Below are positions 15,823 through 24,981 of a DNA stretch of 64,000 bases, piece after piece. Each line of letters starts with the position of its first letter. The stretch's first letter is position 1. Made by a program: the position numbers and the translations under genes. This stretch comes from Pseudoalteromonas luteoviolacea (GTDB taxonomy: Bacteria; Pseudomonadota; Gammaproteobacteria; Enterobacterales; Alteromonadaceae). The stretch spans positions 324,735 through 388,734 of the forward strand of contig NZ_MAUJ01000003.1 of the NCBI RefSeq assembly GCF_001696455.1, read 5' to 3'. The notes beneath the pieces were generated by a model. It saw nothing but the letters and a program-made list of their open reading frames with translations. It made no database searches and was not told the origin of the DNA.

Positions 15823-18801
15823 TTACCAACGTCCACGAATACCAAATGTGAGACGTCGCTCATAAATATTTTGCGCCATACGGTTATCTTTCCACTGCGC
15901 GTATTGAGATTCATATTCCTCAGTTAAGTTGCTACCTGACATATACACTGTGAAATGATCATTCACATCATAACTGGCTGACAAATCGATATAGGTTGTC
16001 GGCTCTGTCCAAATACCAATGTCGTTCATGGCGCCCGGCGTAGAGATGATATGTAACCGCTTCGAGCGGTAATTGGCTGCCAATCTAAATTGAAATCCAT
16101 CACGTTCGTACCATAACACGGCATTACCTGATTCCTTTGAATTATCAACCAACGGCATTGCTTCACCGCCAAATCCTGTCTTACCACTTTCGCTTTCTGA
16201 GTAGGTGTAGTTAAATGCTGTACCAAAACCACTCCAGAAACCGGGCAAAAAGTCGAAAGCTTGTTGATAGCTTAACTCGGCACCTTTCATCGTACCGCCG
16301 TTACCATTTACTTGACCTCTTACAGTTACATTTCTGCGTAGCACACCATCAGCATCTTCAACGGGTATCTGCCACTGTGCTGACTCGATAAAAGACTCTA
16401 GGTCAATATGAAAGACAGCTGCGCTCAACAAAGCACTCGGTGAAAAATACCATTCGAGCGTCACATCCGTATTTTCTGCACGCCAAGGCTCCAGATCAGG
16501 ATTTCCTTGCATAGTTGCATTGGTCGCGATTAATAAATCAGGGCTGATCCCTTCTGATGCAGCGAGCTCATCACCAGCACGTGCTCGGCTGATTGTTAAA
16601 CCGCCGGCGAGTTCCTTCAGGTCAAGACGCGTCATCGTCTTACCCCAAGATGCGCGTAAGATAAGGTCTTCTTGAAGGTTAAATGCCACATTGACCGATG
16701 GTAAAAAATCATTGAACGAACGGTTTGAGATAATGTCCCCATCGTCTTGTGCCACTTCTGCTGGACAGTTACTACAGATGGATGCACCGACTTGATTTTG
16801 TAAGATATCGAGCTCTGTTTTTATATATTGGAAGCCTGCATTAGCCCGATAAAAATCATTAGAGAAATCGGCTCGCCAATAGACAGATTGTGTTTTTTCT
16901 TCAACCGTGTAAGAGCTTCCGGGTACCCCACCTCTAATATTGTTTGGATACAGGCTATTTTGGAAAGCAAAAGGGTCATCTAGCTGGCGTGGATCAACAA
17001 AATAGTATTCACCTAAATTAACAGGGCCGAAATCATTATTTGTTTTCACCCATCCTTGTGGCAATCCACTAAAATTGAATGGCGTATCAGCCCCCATGGT
17101 AATGTCTCCAGCCGAAGCACTTGGTGTGCCACCACTGCCATCGGTGTCAAATGCCGCAAGACCTTGGTCTTTCCACATCACGTTGACACTGCCCTCACCA
17201 ACTGGGTTAGAAAATGGAGCCAGTAAAACATATTGGTTTCGAGTGACATCTCGCTGGCTCGCCCTGACTCCAAAGGTCATTTTTTCTAGGTGACCAAGGT
17301 CAAAGACATACTCCCCATCGAGTCGTAAAATATCTAGGTTGGCCTCTTCATCGTAGTTATTTTCAGAATACGTAGACACGATCGCATAACGATCGATGTT
17401 TGAACCAAATACTTCCCCTTGAACCTGCCCTGGCACAGACAATGTGGGATGCTTACCTGTAAAGTTTAATCTCATAGGTATTGGATCAGGCCCATAACCA
17501 TTTGGATTTACAGCTGTAGGGCCAGAGCCATCATTTCTTTTAAGGCCATGAGCAAGACCGTTCGTCATATAACCCTGTGCCACATTCTCGGTATGACTGC
17601 GCTCTGCATCTGCGGTGATAAACCTCATTTTACCCGAGAAGTTACCATCTCCCTTATACTCCAATTCAAAGTTAAAGTTGGTCGACTCACGTTGATTGGT
17701 ATGGCTCTCTGAGTGCGATACAACACGCGGAGAATGTAAGGTTATATCTTGTGCGGTATACAGGTTATGTCCATTTGACAACATGCCGCGATTGATTGGA
17801 TCATGTTGTTCTTGCCAATCCCAATGTCCACCCCATGCGTTGTCTGCCGTGATCCCCATTTGTCGATCAGCATCATCCATATCTGTATAAAAGACATCAC
17901 TACTAAGCACCCAATTATCGCTTAGCTGCGCCTGAAAGCTGACGGTTGCACCTGTACGCTCACGTTCTGTAAAGCGGTTCATAATACCGTAATTGACATA
18001 AGTAAACTCCGCATCATCAAAGTCACCGTCACCTGTCATATCCGTCGTCGGACAAAACCAACACTCCGCACCTTCATCATTTTCATAAGGCGCATAAGCC
18101 CAACCATCGTTGAGTGTACCGAATCGGTAGTTTGCCAAGTTTACTTCATCATGAGAGACGGTCGCTAAAATTGCAAAGCGCTCGCCATTGTAACCAGCTG
18201 AAACCATGAATTTAGGGTCAGATTCTTCGGAGTACGATCCTGACGACACTTCAGCCAACGCTGCGCCACTAAAGCCATCTTCCAAATCAAATGGTTTTCG
18301 AGTCAATAAATCAACAGTGCCAGAGATCCCTCCTGCCAACGTGTCTGAAGTAGGCGATTTCATCACATTCATCGCGCCAACTAGACTGGAAGGAATATCA
18401 GTAAAGTCAGGCTGAACCGTTGAAATGGAGCCTGCACTTAGAAACTGTTCACCATTGAGTAATGTTGTAACTTGAGGCATACCGCGCACATTAATGGTCG
18501 ATCCCTCTCCCGCATTTCTGCGAATTTGGATCCCCGGTACACGCTGTAAAGAGTCAGCAATCGTGATATCGGGTAATTTACCAATGTCCTCAGCAGTAAT
18601 AGAATCTACCACGCCATCAGCAAAGCGTTTGGTGTTTAAGCTTTTTTCAGTTGAAGCCCTGATGCCTCTAACCTCAATGACTTCAACTTGCTCTTTTTGA
18701 GCTCCCACCGATTCTGCCACCGCACCTGTTGACCACACACTGATTAAAACCGCAGATGCAAGGGGGGACAGTTTAAATGGAGACAATCTATGTTTCATCA
18801 T
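15823..18801 (-). CDS. TonB-dependent outer-membrane receptor
   Basis: A 992-residue receptor. A signal peptide (LASAVLISVWSTGAVA) precedes a likely TonB box (VEVIEVRGIRAS) and a plug domain (DSITAEDIGKLPDITIADSL, RVPGIQIRRNAGEGSTINVRG). The rest is a long beta-barrel ending in the aromatic C-terminus LTFGIRGRW. The plug style is that of the large carbohydrate-type receptor family of Xanthomonas, Caulobacter and marine Alteromonadales. No siderophore gene is near; the MFS permease, ROK kinase and AraC regulator point to an oligosaccharide or glycoside. A gene-specific terminator follows. It is divergent from the AraC gene, which probably regulates it. Confidence 0.95.
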   Translation of the reverse strand: MMKHRLSPFKLSPLASAVLISVWSTGAVAESVGAQKEQVEVIEVRGIRASTEKSLNTKRFADGVVDSITAEDIGKLPDITIADSLQRVPGIQIRRNAGEGSTINVRGMPQVTTLLNGEQFLSAGSISTVQPDFTDIPSSLVGAMNVMKSPTSDTLAGGISGTVDLLTRKPFDLEDGFSGAALAEVSSGSYSEESDPKFMVSAGYNGERFAILATVSHDEVNLANYRFGTLNDGWAYAPYENDEGAECWFCPTTDMTGDGDFDDAEFTYVNYGIMNRFTERERTGATVSFQAQLSDNWVLSSDVFYTDMDDADRQMGITADNAWGGHWDWQEQHDPINRGMLSNGHNLYTAQDITLHSPRVVSHSESHTNQRESTNFNFELEYKGDGNFSGKMRFITADAERSHTENVAQGYMTNGLAHGLKRNDGSGPTAVNPNGYGPDPIPMRLNFTGKHPTLSVPGQVQGEVFGSNIDRYAIVSTYSENNYDEEANLDILRLDGEYVFDLGHLEKMTFGVRASQRDVTRNQYVLLAPFSNPVGEGSVNVMWKDQGLAAFDTDGSGGTPSASAGDITMGADTPFNFSGLPQGWVKTNNDFGPVNLGEYYFVDPRQLDDPFAFQNSLYPNNIRGGVPGSSYTVEEKTQSVYWRADFSNDFYRANAGFQYIKTELDILQNQVGASICSNCPAEVAQDDGDIISNRSFNDFLPSVNVAFNLQEDLILRASWGKTMTRLDLKELAGGLTISRARAGDELAASEGISPDLLIATNATMQGNPDLEPWRAENTDVTLEWYFSPSALLSAAVFHIDLESFIESAQWQIPVEDADGVLRRNVTVRGQVNGNGGTMKGAELSYQQAFDFLPGFWSGFGTAFNYTYSESESGKTGFGGEAMPLVDNSKESGNAVLWYERDGFQFRLAANYRSKRLHIISTPGAMNDIGIWTEPTTYIDLSASYDVNDHFTVYMSGSNLTEEYESQYAQWKDNRMAQNIYERRLTFGIRGRW

Positions 18802-19277
18802 TATTCTCTCTGATTATTTTTATATCTGTTATCGACAAGAAAATTAGAGAAAGACCATACAACTTAAGACTCAGTAACCACATTTACCTGTCATTTTAAT
18901 GAACAGCTAAGCTGAAAAATCTTTCAGAAAAGGCGCTACTAAAAATTAACAACTCTAATTTCATCCGTTACTTATTTGAGCAGCCTCAGCGACAAGGTGT
19001 TTGCAATTTCTATCTCATGTAGGTACAAATCTATCAAGTAACAGCGTTGTCATCTTTTAAAAGCGGCGGATTAGGAAGATGTTAGGTAAGTACTACAATC
19101 GATTTGAATAATATTACTTAGGTATCTAAATATGATGAAAACTTTAATTATATGTAACTCATTTAACCAAATTAGAAACAAGTAAAGACCATTGCATTAT
19201 TAATAAAAACCGAAAAAGCCGTTAAATTGACCATCAAGCGGTAGCGATTATTAAAACAAAAAATTAAGGATAATGTT
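18802..19277. other. Divergent control region between receptor and AraC regulator
   Basis: This 476-bp AT-rich region has no convincing gene. It must hold the promoters of the receptor (minus) and the regulator (plus), and probably the AraC operator. I found no palindrome strong enough to name. Confidence 0.5.
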
Positions 19278-20144
19278 ATGAAAGCGATGTGCGAAAAGGT
19301 AATTCCATCATCCAATTGTTCATGGCGATACTGTTTGTACCAACTTAATGAAATACCGTTCAATTGGCACTATCACCCAGAGTATGAAATTTGCTTGACC
19401 TTGAATAGCCAAGGGGTATGCCACATAGGTGACTATATCGCATCCTTTGGTGATTATGACTTAGTATTGCTTGGCCCTGAACTTCCTCACACTTGGCAAT
19501 CTAAACCAAATTCAGATGGCAGTATACAGAAAGTGCATGTTGCCCAGATACCTGCCCTCTGGCTCGAACAACAGCTCAGGCTTAATCGAGAATTAGATAG
19601 CCTCAGGTCTTTACTTTTCGAAGCTAAATGCGGGTTGAAATTCGATATACAAGTGGCCAAAGAAGCAGAAGCACTGTTTATTCAAATGGGTGATGCTAAC
19701 CCGCTTGAGCGCTATGTGCTGCTATTTAATTTACTCAACTTGATGGCAAGTAACACCTATCAAACTTTATCGAGTATGGAGTTTAATTTTTCGAACCAGC
19801 AGGACCCCGCCAAAGATAAGTTTGATAGGGTGATAAACTTTATTTATGAGAATTATACCGAGCATTTGAGTGCCGATATTCTCGCTGAGCAAGCACATAT
19901 GAGTACTAACCACTTCCATCGTTTTTTTAAAAAACGCACTGAAAAAACCGTGACAGAGTTTATTAATCAGCTACGCATTGCTAAAGCTTGTAAGTTACTA
20001 ATTAACTCCCAAGCACCTATCACAGTGATTAGTGATCAGTGTGGTTTTAATAACTTATCTAATTTTAACCGCCGATTTTTGGCCCTAAAGTCATGTACGC
20101 CAAGCCAGTTTCGGGCGCGAGTTCAGCATAAAGCATTGATTTAA
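19278..20144 (+). CDS. AraC-family transcriptional regulator, cupin N-terminus
   Basis: A 288-residue regulator. The N-terminal half is a cupin-type ligand domain (FNWHYHPEYEICLTLN, YDLVLLGPELPHTW). The last 100 residues carry two helix-turn-helix motifs (LSADILAEQAHMSTNHFHR and ITVISDQCGFNNLSNFNRRF). AAGGA lies 7 nt before the ATG. Divergence from the TonB-dependent receptor suggests it senses the imported sugar and activates the receptor and possibly the permease-kinase pair. The ligand is unknown. Confidence 0.93.
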   Translation: MKAMCEKVIPSSNCSWRYCLYQLNEIPFNWHYHPEYEICLTLNSQGVCHIGDYIASFGDYDLVLLGPELPHTWQSKPNSDGSIQKVHVAQIPALWLEQQLRLNRELDSLRSLLFEAKCGLKFDIQVAKEAEALFIQMGDANPLERYVLLFNLLNLMASNTYQTLSSMEFNFSNQQDPAKDKFDRVINFIYENYTEHLSADILAEQAHMSTNHFHRFFKKRTEKTVTEFINQLRIAKACKLLINSQAPITVISDQCGFNNLSNFNRRFLALKSCTPSQFRARVQHKALI

Positions 20145-20252
20145 TTTAGCTTGTATCGGTGGCTGACTCATAAGCCGATAACACCAATTCAGCACTCAGT
20201 CAGATAGATGTTTATAGTATGCCTGCAACAATAATAATCAAATAGGTGCATC

Positions 20253-21038
20253 ATGCGCTCACCAATATATTTTTTATTCAGCGGCCTCCTTTTAACAATC
20301 GCCACTCCCACACTTGCACAATCAGGTTGTCAAAAAAGCGAACGCTGTACCATGGTCGTTTACAGCGAACGGTCGGATACATGGCAAATCATCAATAAAG
20401 AGCGAGCTGAACGCGCATTTAGTCCATTTTCTACATACAAAATCCCAAATACGCTGATTTTATTGGAGCAACGAAAAGTTGATACAACATCAACATATCA
20501 AGTCGATACGCAGCAATACAAACCCGAAAAGTGGTGGCCACAGACTTGGTTAAATGACGATATCCGCCTCAAAGACGCTTTTCACAACTCCGCATTGCCT
20601 CTTTATCAAGGCTGGACGAATACTTTGACTAAGCCACAGATCCAAACACATTTGGATACCTTTAGCTACGGAAACCAAGATATCAGTGGACCACTCGATG
20701 CATTTTGGTTGAACTCCAGCTTGCAGCTATCAGCCATTGATCAGATAGACTTTTTACGTCGACTGGATAATCAAACACTCGGTCTAAGTGACAAGACTTA
20801 TCGCACCTTTGAAACCATATTTTTAAAGGAAAGCACCCAGAATCATAAGCTATTCGCTAAAACTGGTACTGGACCCATTGCGAAAAAAACGTATGTTGGA
20901 TGGTATGTCGGCAAGGTAGAAAATGCACAAGGCACACATTACTTTGCGTTTAATATGTATGCACCGACGTTTAGAGAAATGGTTAAAGTACGTGTCAAAA
21001 AAGCCCATGCGACGCTTGAACAACTAAACATACTCTAA
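20253..21038 (+). CDS. Class D (OXA-like) beta-lactamase family protein
   Basis: A 261-residue exported protein with a signal peptide (LLLTIATPTLAQ). The class D active-site motifs appear in order. The SxxK box is FSTYKIPN near residue 70. The SxV box reads SAL (HNSALPLYQ), a conservative change. The YGN motif lies in SYGNQDISGPLDAFW, and that Trp matches the residue that stabilises the carbamylated lysine in OXA enzymes. The KTG box is AKTGTG. ISAxEQ-like spacing is kept (LSAIDQIDFLRRL). It is probably a serine beta-lactamase or a close penicillin-binding hydrolase. It stands alone and reads towards the ABC genes; no mobile element flanks it, so it is likely intrinsic. Confidence 0.85.
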   Translation: MRSPIYFLFSGLLLTIATPTLAQSGCQKSERCTMVVYSERSDTWQIINKERAERAFSPFSTYKIPNTLILLEQRKVDTTSTYQVDTQQYKPEKWWPQTWLNDDIRLKDAFHNSALPLYQGWTNTLTKPQIQTHLDTFSYGNQDISGPLDAFWLNSSLQLSAIDQIDFLRRLDNQTLGLSDKTYRTFETIFLKESTQNHKLFAKTGTGPIAKKTYVGWYVGKVENAQGTHYFAFNMYAPTFREMVKVRVKKAHATLEQLNIL

Positions 21039-21045
21039 CATGTCA

Positions 21046-21071
21046 GTGAGTGGGCTTGGAGGCCCACTCAC
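21046..21071. terminator. Hairpin between the convergent beta-lactamase and permease genes
   Basis: GTGAGTGGGC and GCCCACTCAC make a 10-bp perfect stem with a 6-nt loop, placed between two convergent stop codons. No T-run follows, but position and strength suggest a shared terminator. Confidence 0.65.
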
Positions 21072-21085
21072 CGTGTAAATACCCA

Positions 21086-23590
21086 CTAGGCAAGCTTGCG
21101 TAATAACCCTTGCGTATTTTGGCGCATCGTACTGGACACCATAAAGTACCCGATTGCAGCAACAAACGCTGCGCCGCTAAACGGCCCTAACGCCCAGATA
21201 TAAGGGTGTAATTTTCCTTCCACGTCAAATAGCTCTCGCTGAATGATTAGCAAAGTAACATCACTCACCAGTGCTGCCACGAACCCAGCTAATGCACCGA
21301 GCAATAAAAACTCATATAGCGTTGCTAATTTGATCAAGCGCCCTCTCGCACCCAAAGTACGCAGTATAACGATTTCTTGCATGCGCTCTGCCAGACTCGC
21401 TTGTACTTGAGAAATCAAAACCAACGCTCCACTGGTAAGTACGATGGCCAGCACGAAACTGATGGCCAGTGAGACTTGCGCAATCATGGATTGAGCTTGT
21501 TCAAGCTGGCTTTTAATATCAATCATGCTCATTGTTGGGTTGGCTTTTAGTAATTCACTGATAGACTTGGCATCTTCTTCAGCAAACTTAGCAGCGGTAA
21601 AATAAGTAACCGGGAACTTCCCGGCCACAACCGGGTTGAAAATCATCACAAAGTTAGGTTTTAAAGAGCCCCAATCAACACTACGAATACTGGTCACCTT
21701 GGCATCAAACGTACGTTCATTGACTAAATATGTCACCGTATCACCGACTTTGATACCAACACGCTCAGCTAAGCCTTTGGAAACCGACACCTCAAGCTCG
21801 GTGCTGTCAGTACTAAACCATTCACCTTTTACGATTTCATTGCTTGATGGTAGCTCACTCATCCAAGTCAGGTTAAGCTCTCTACCAACGCCTTCTCTGG
21901 CTTCCTCATCCTGCTCTTCACCCTCTTGCTTTGAGGTTCTGCGCGCAAATGTTTCGCCATTCAAGCCATTCGCTCTGCCACGGAAAATTGGAAAAATATC
22001 TTCATGGATAATATTGTTCTCAGCAAAGAAAGACTCGATGTCCGCAACTTTTGATTCATTGATATTAATTAAGAACGCGTTAGGCGCATTTTCTGGGACT
22101 TGCATTTGCCAATCAGAAATTAAATCGTTCTTTAACACAAATAAAAACAGCATCAGTTTAATTGCCAAAGCAAAACTGATAAGTTGCACCGCATTGGCGT
22201 TCGCGCGCTTTTGCAACGTCGCAATAGCCAACGACCAGCTGCTGCCTGGGCTTAAGCCGAGCTTTCTACCGGCACTAAAAAACAGTCTAGACAGGCCAAA
22301 TAATACCGCCATCAATACCGCGGTGCCACCAAACAAAAATACCGTTGTTTTCAGTTCACCACTGAATAACCACATCAAAGAAAAAATAGTAAATATAGAA
22401 AGCCCCATATGCACTTTACTGATTGCCAACTTATCGCCTAGATTACGACGCAGTACACGCAAAGGGGGGATATCAAACAGGTCAAGAAGTGGCTTCAGTG
22501 AAAACATTAACGCACATACAACCCCAATTGAAATTGCTAATGCCCAGGGTTTAAAACCTGCTTGCGGTAATTGAGCATTCATGAAGTTGGCTAAGTAATC
22601 CGTTGCGAAAGACTGCAGTGCAAAGCCGATAATCAAGCCAATCATCAACGAAAATAACGTCACCAAGGATAAGTGCAGCAAAAATATATTACGAATGGTA
22701 CGGCGACTTCCCCCTAGCGTTTTCATCATTGCCACCGGGTCATATTGTCGTTCGCAGTATCTTTTTGCCGAAACAGCCATTGCCACCGCAGCCAACATAA
22801 TGCCGAATAAGCCCGCAAGCAGTAGGAAGCTCTCCGAACGCGCTAAGTTTTCCCCTAGCGGAGACTGCCTGTCTTTAATTCCCTGCCAATTTTGGTTTTC
22901 TCTTAGCTGTGGCTTTAACCAACCGTAGTAGTCAGTTAATGCCTGTTCGCTACCAGCAAACAGCATGCGATAAAAAACCCGGCTACCAGGCTGGACCGCT
23001 TGCGTTGTTGCGATATCATCATAGTTCAATAACACGCGCTTGTTGCCAGCCAATGAGAAAAATGGCGCGTCGGGCTCGCTGACCAAGATTTTGGTTGCCC
23101 GAAATACGCCTGCCCCGATTTCTACTTCATCACCAACCGACAGCCCAAGACTGTAAAACAGCCCTTCACTGAGCCAAACTTCGCCCAATTGAGGCACACT
23201 TTGCACTTCATACTCAGATGCCACAAAATCATCTTTGAGCGTTACTTGACCACGTAAAGGATAGCCCTGCGACACCGCTTTAATTGACCCCAAAACCAGT
23301 TCGTCATTAGCAAATAACATTGAGTCAAAAAACATTTGTTGCGCAGTGTTTAACCCGACATTGTGTGCTTCTTCTAAAAATGCTTGGTCGATTGGGTGAT
23401 TACTCGCAAGGCGTCTGTCAGCTGCAATAAAGTCCGCCGACTTTTGTTCTATGTTCAGCCTGATCCGCTCTGTTACAGAGGACAAACTAAATACGGTCAG
23501 TACAGCAAGTGCAATTGCTGCAAAAATAATTGTTAACTCTCCCCGACGTAGCTCTCGCCAAAAAAGAGTGAGCGCTAACTTAAACCACAT
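21086..23590 (-). CDS. ybbP: Large ABC transporter permease, YbbP-like
   Basis: About 834 residues with two FtsX-type halves. There is an N-terminal helix (GELTIIFAAIALAVLTVFSL), an extracytoplasmic domain, a central block of helices (residues about 250-500), a second extracytoplasmic domain and three C-terminal helices with the coupling motif EIVILRTLGARGRLIKLA. The tesA/ybbA/ybbP order is that of Escherichia coli. I prefer the ATG at 23590, preceded by AAAGG, over one 7 codons upstream. The start overlaps the ATPase stop by 11 nt. Its function is not settled in the family; a role in lipid or envelope export is often suggested because of tesA. Confidence 0.9.
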   Translation of the reverse strand: MWFKLALTLFWRELRRGELTIIFAAIALAVLTVFSLSSVTERIRLNIEQKSADFIAADRRLASNHPIDQAFLEEAHNVGLNTAQQMFFDSMLFANDELVLGSIKAVSQGYPLRGQVTLKDDFVASEYEVQSVPQLGEVWLSEGLFYSLGLSVGDEVEIGAGVFRATKILVSEPDAPFFSLAGNKRVLLNYDDIATTQAVQPGSRVFYRMLFAGSEQALTDYYGWLKPQLRENQNWQGIKDRQSPLGENLARSESFLLLAGLFGIMLAAVAMAVSAKRYCERQYDPVAMMKTLGGSRRTIRNIFLLHLSLVTLFSLMIGLIIGFALQSFATDYLANFMNAQLPQAGFKPWALAISIGVVCALMFSLKPLLDLFDIPPLRVLRRNLGDKLAISKVHMGLSIFTIFSLMWLFSGELKTTVFLFGGTAVLMAVLFGLSRLFFSAGRKLGLSPGSSWSLAIATLQKRANANAVQLISFALAIKLMLFLFVLKNDLISDWQMQVPENAPNAFLININESKVADIESFFAENNIIHEDIFPIFRGRANGLNGETFARRTSKQEGEEQDEEAREGVGRELNLTWMSELPSSNEIVKGEWFSTDSTELEVSVSKGLAERVGIKVGDTVTYLVNERTFDAKVTSIRSVDWGSLKPNFVMIFNPVVAGKFPVTYFTAAKFAEEDAKSISELLKANPTMSMIDIKSQLEQAQSMIAQVSLAISFVLAIVLTSGALVLISQVQASLAERMQEIVILRTLGARGRLIKLATLYEFLLLGALAGFVAALVSDVTLLIIQRELFDVEGKLHPYIWALGPFSGAAFVAAIGYFMVSSTMRQNTQGLLRKLA

Positions 23591-24299
23591 ATGCCTTTGC
23601 TCCTTCTCCATCGCGAATTTTTTCTAGCTGACCACCCTCAATATGAATAATGCGATCACACTGCTTAGCCAGCGCCTCATCGTGGGTTACTAATATCAGT
23701 GTCGTACCGTTTTGCTTATTTAGGTCAAATAAAAGCTTTTCAATTAAGTGGCCATTTTTACTATCCAGATTGGCTGACGGTTCGTCGGCAAATAGAATTT
23801 TTGGTGACCCAATAAACGCCCTAGCTATGGCAACACGCTGTTGCTCCCCCCCAGATAATTGTGATGGATAATGACCAATACGGTGTGATAGGCCCACTTT
23901 TTCAAGTAACGACATGGCTTGCGCTTTTGCGGACTGATCACCGGCCAGCTCAGCGGGTAACATCACATTTTCCAAAGCTGTCAGACTTTGTACTAACATA
24001 AATGACTGAAACACAAAGCCAACTTTTTGCGCTCTTAATCTTGCGCGTTCCTCTTCGTCTAGCTTGTGAAGTGCTTCACCATCAAGGAACACCTCACCCG
24101 CTGAGCCGGTATCTAATCCAGCCAGTAAACTAAGTAAGGTGGATTTACCTGAACCAGAAGTACCAACAACGGCCACAGACTCTCCTGACTTGACAGTGAA
24201 ATTTATATCGCTAAGGATATCTAAGTCACCTTCAAAGGTACTTACTGTCTTATTAAGTCCTTTGACCTGAATAATATTTAACTGAGAAAGTACTGACAT
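23580..24299 (-). CDS. ybbA: ABC transporter ATPase, YbbA-like
   Basis: A 239-residue ATPase with Walker A (GTSGSGKSTLLSLLAG), signature LSGGEQQRVAIARAF, Walker B (ILFADEPSANLDS) and H-loop (LVTHDEA). It is a LolD/MacB-clade subunit and partners the large permease directly downstream. Its start codon shares two bases with the tesA start on the other strand (CATG at 24297-24300). Its ribosome site (AGGAAA) therefore lies inside the tesA coding sequence. Confidence 0.93.
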   Translation of the reverse strand: MSVLSQLNIIQVKGLNKTVSTFEGDLDILSDINFTVKSGESVAVVGTSGSGKSTLLSLLAGLDTGSAGEVFLDGEALHKLDEEERARLRAQKVGFVFQSFMLVQSLTALENVMLPAELAGDQSAKAQAMSLLEKVGLSHRIGHYPSQLSGGEQQRVAIARAFIGSPKILFADEPSANLDSKNGHLIEKLLFDLNKQNGTTLILVTHDEALAKQCDRIIHIEGGQLEKIRDGEGAKAYVV

Positions 24300-24918
24300 G
24301 ATTCGAATTTTCCTAAAACTTGTGGTGTTACTCGCCTGTCTTTACCAACCATTTGCTGCGTATGCAAGCGAGACTAAAATTATGATCATAGGTGATAGCT
24401 TAAGTGCGGGCTACGGACTTAAACAAGACCAAGACTGGGTTAATTTGTTACAAAATAAGTACGCTGAAGAAAAAAAATCGATCTTACTTATCAACATGAG
24501 TGTCTCTGGCCAAACCACCGATAATGCACTGTTAAATATCGATGCACAACTGAAAGCGCACAAACCTAGCCATGTTTTAATAGAATTGGGCGGTAACGAT
24601 GGGATCCGAGGATTTCCAATTAAACTGATCCGCTCCCATCTCACTCAACTAGTAGAAAAAAGTAAAAACAGCGGTGCGCAGGTGGCCATCATGGAAATTC
24701 AGATCCCGCCTAACCTAGGGCCGAGATACACCAAGATGTTTACGGGTAATTATCAAAAGGTTGCACAAGCCACTGGCGCACACCTAATGGACTACTTTAT
24801 GGTACCGGTGGCTGTAGACAAAAGCCTCATGCAAAACGACAATTTACACCCAAATGAAAAAGCCCAACCAATTATTCGCGACTTTATGGCTGAGCAGTTT
24901 AATCAGTGGCTCAATTAA
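24298..24918 (+). CDS. tesA: Acyl-CoA thioesterase I / lysophospholipase L1 / arylesterase
   Basis: A 206-residue SGNH hydrolase. A signal peptide (LVVLLACLYQPFAAYAS) sends it to the periplasm. Block I is IGDSLSAGYGL with the catalytic Ser, block III is LGGNDG, and the Asp-His pair lies in DNLHPNEK. Length and motifs match TesA of enterobacteria, which cleaves acyl thioesters, lysophospholipids and aryl esters. GAGAAAG precedes the ATG. It is divergent from ybbA with overlapping start codons. Confidence 0.95.
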   Translation: MIRIFLKLVVLLACLYQPFAAYASETKIMIIGDSLSAGYGLKQDQDWVNLLQNKYAEEKKSILLINMSVSGQTTDNALLNIDAQLKAHKPSHVLIELGGNDGIRGFPIKLIRSHLTQLVEKSKNSGAQVAIMEIQIPPNLGPRYTKMFTGNYQKVAQATGAHLMDYFMVPVAVDKSLMQNDNLHPNEKAQPIIRDFMAEQFNQWLN

Positions 24919-24937
24919 GTCGGGCTGCTTTTGACGC

Positions 24938-24967
24938 TTAAATTGCGCCTTCTAAGGCGCAATTTAA
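24938..24967. terminator. Bidirectional terminator between tesA and a kinase gene
   Basis: A near-perfect 30-bp inverted repeat: TTAAATTGCGCC pairs with GGCGCAATTTAA around a 6-nt loop. It lies between convergent stops, and the A/T flanks give U-rich tails in both directions. Confidence 0.85.
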
Positions 24968-24981
24968 CATCCGTACATCGA

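Noticed and set aside
21636-22574. 312-codon plus-strand frame opposite the YbbP-like gene
   Set aside because: Antisense shadow of a clear permease gene; composition is Ser/Leu-rich and shows no domain.
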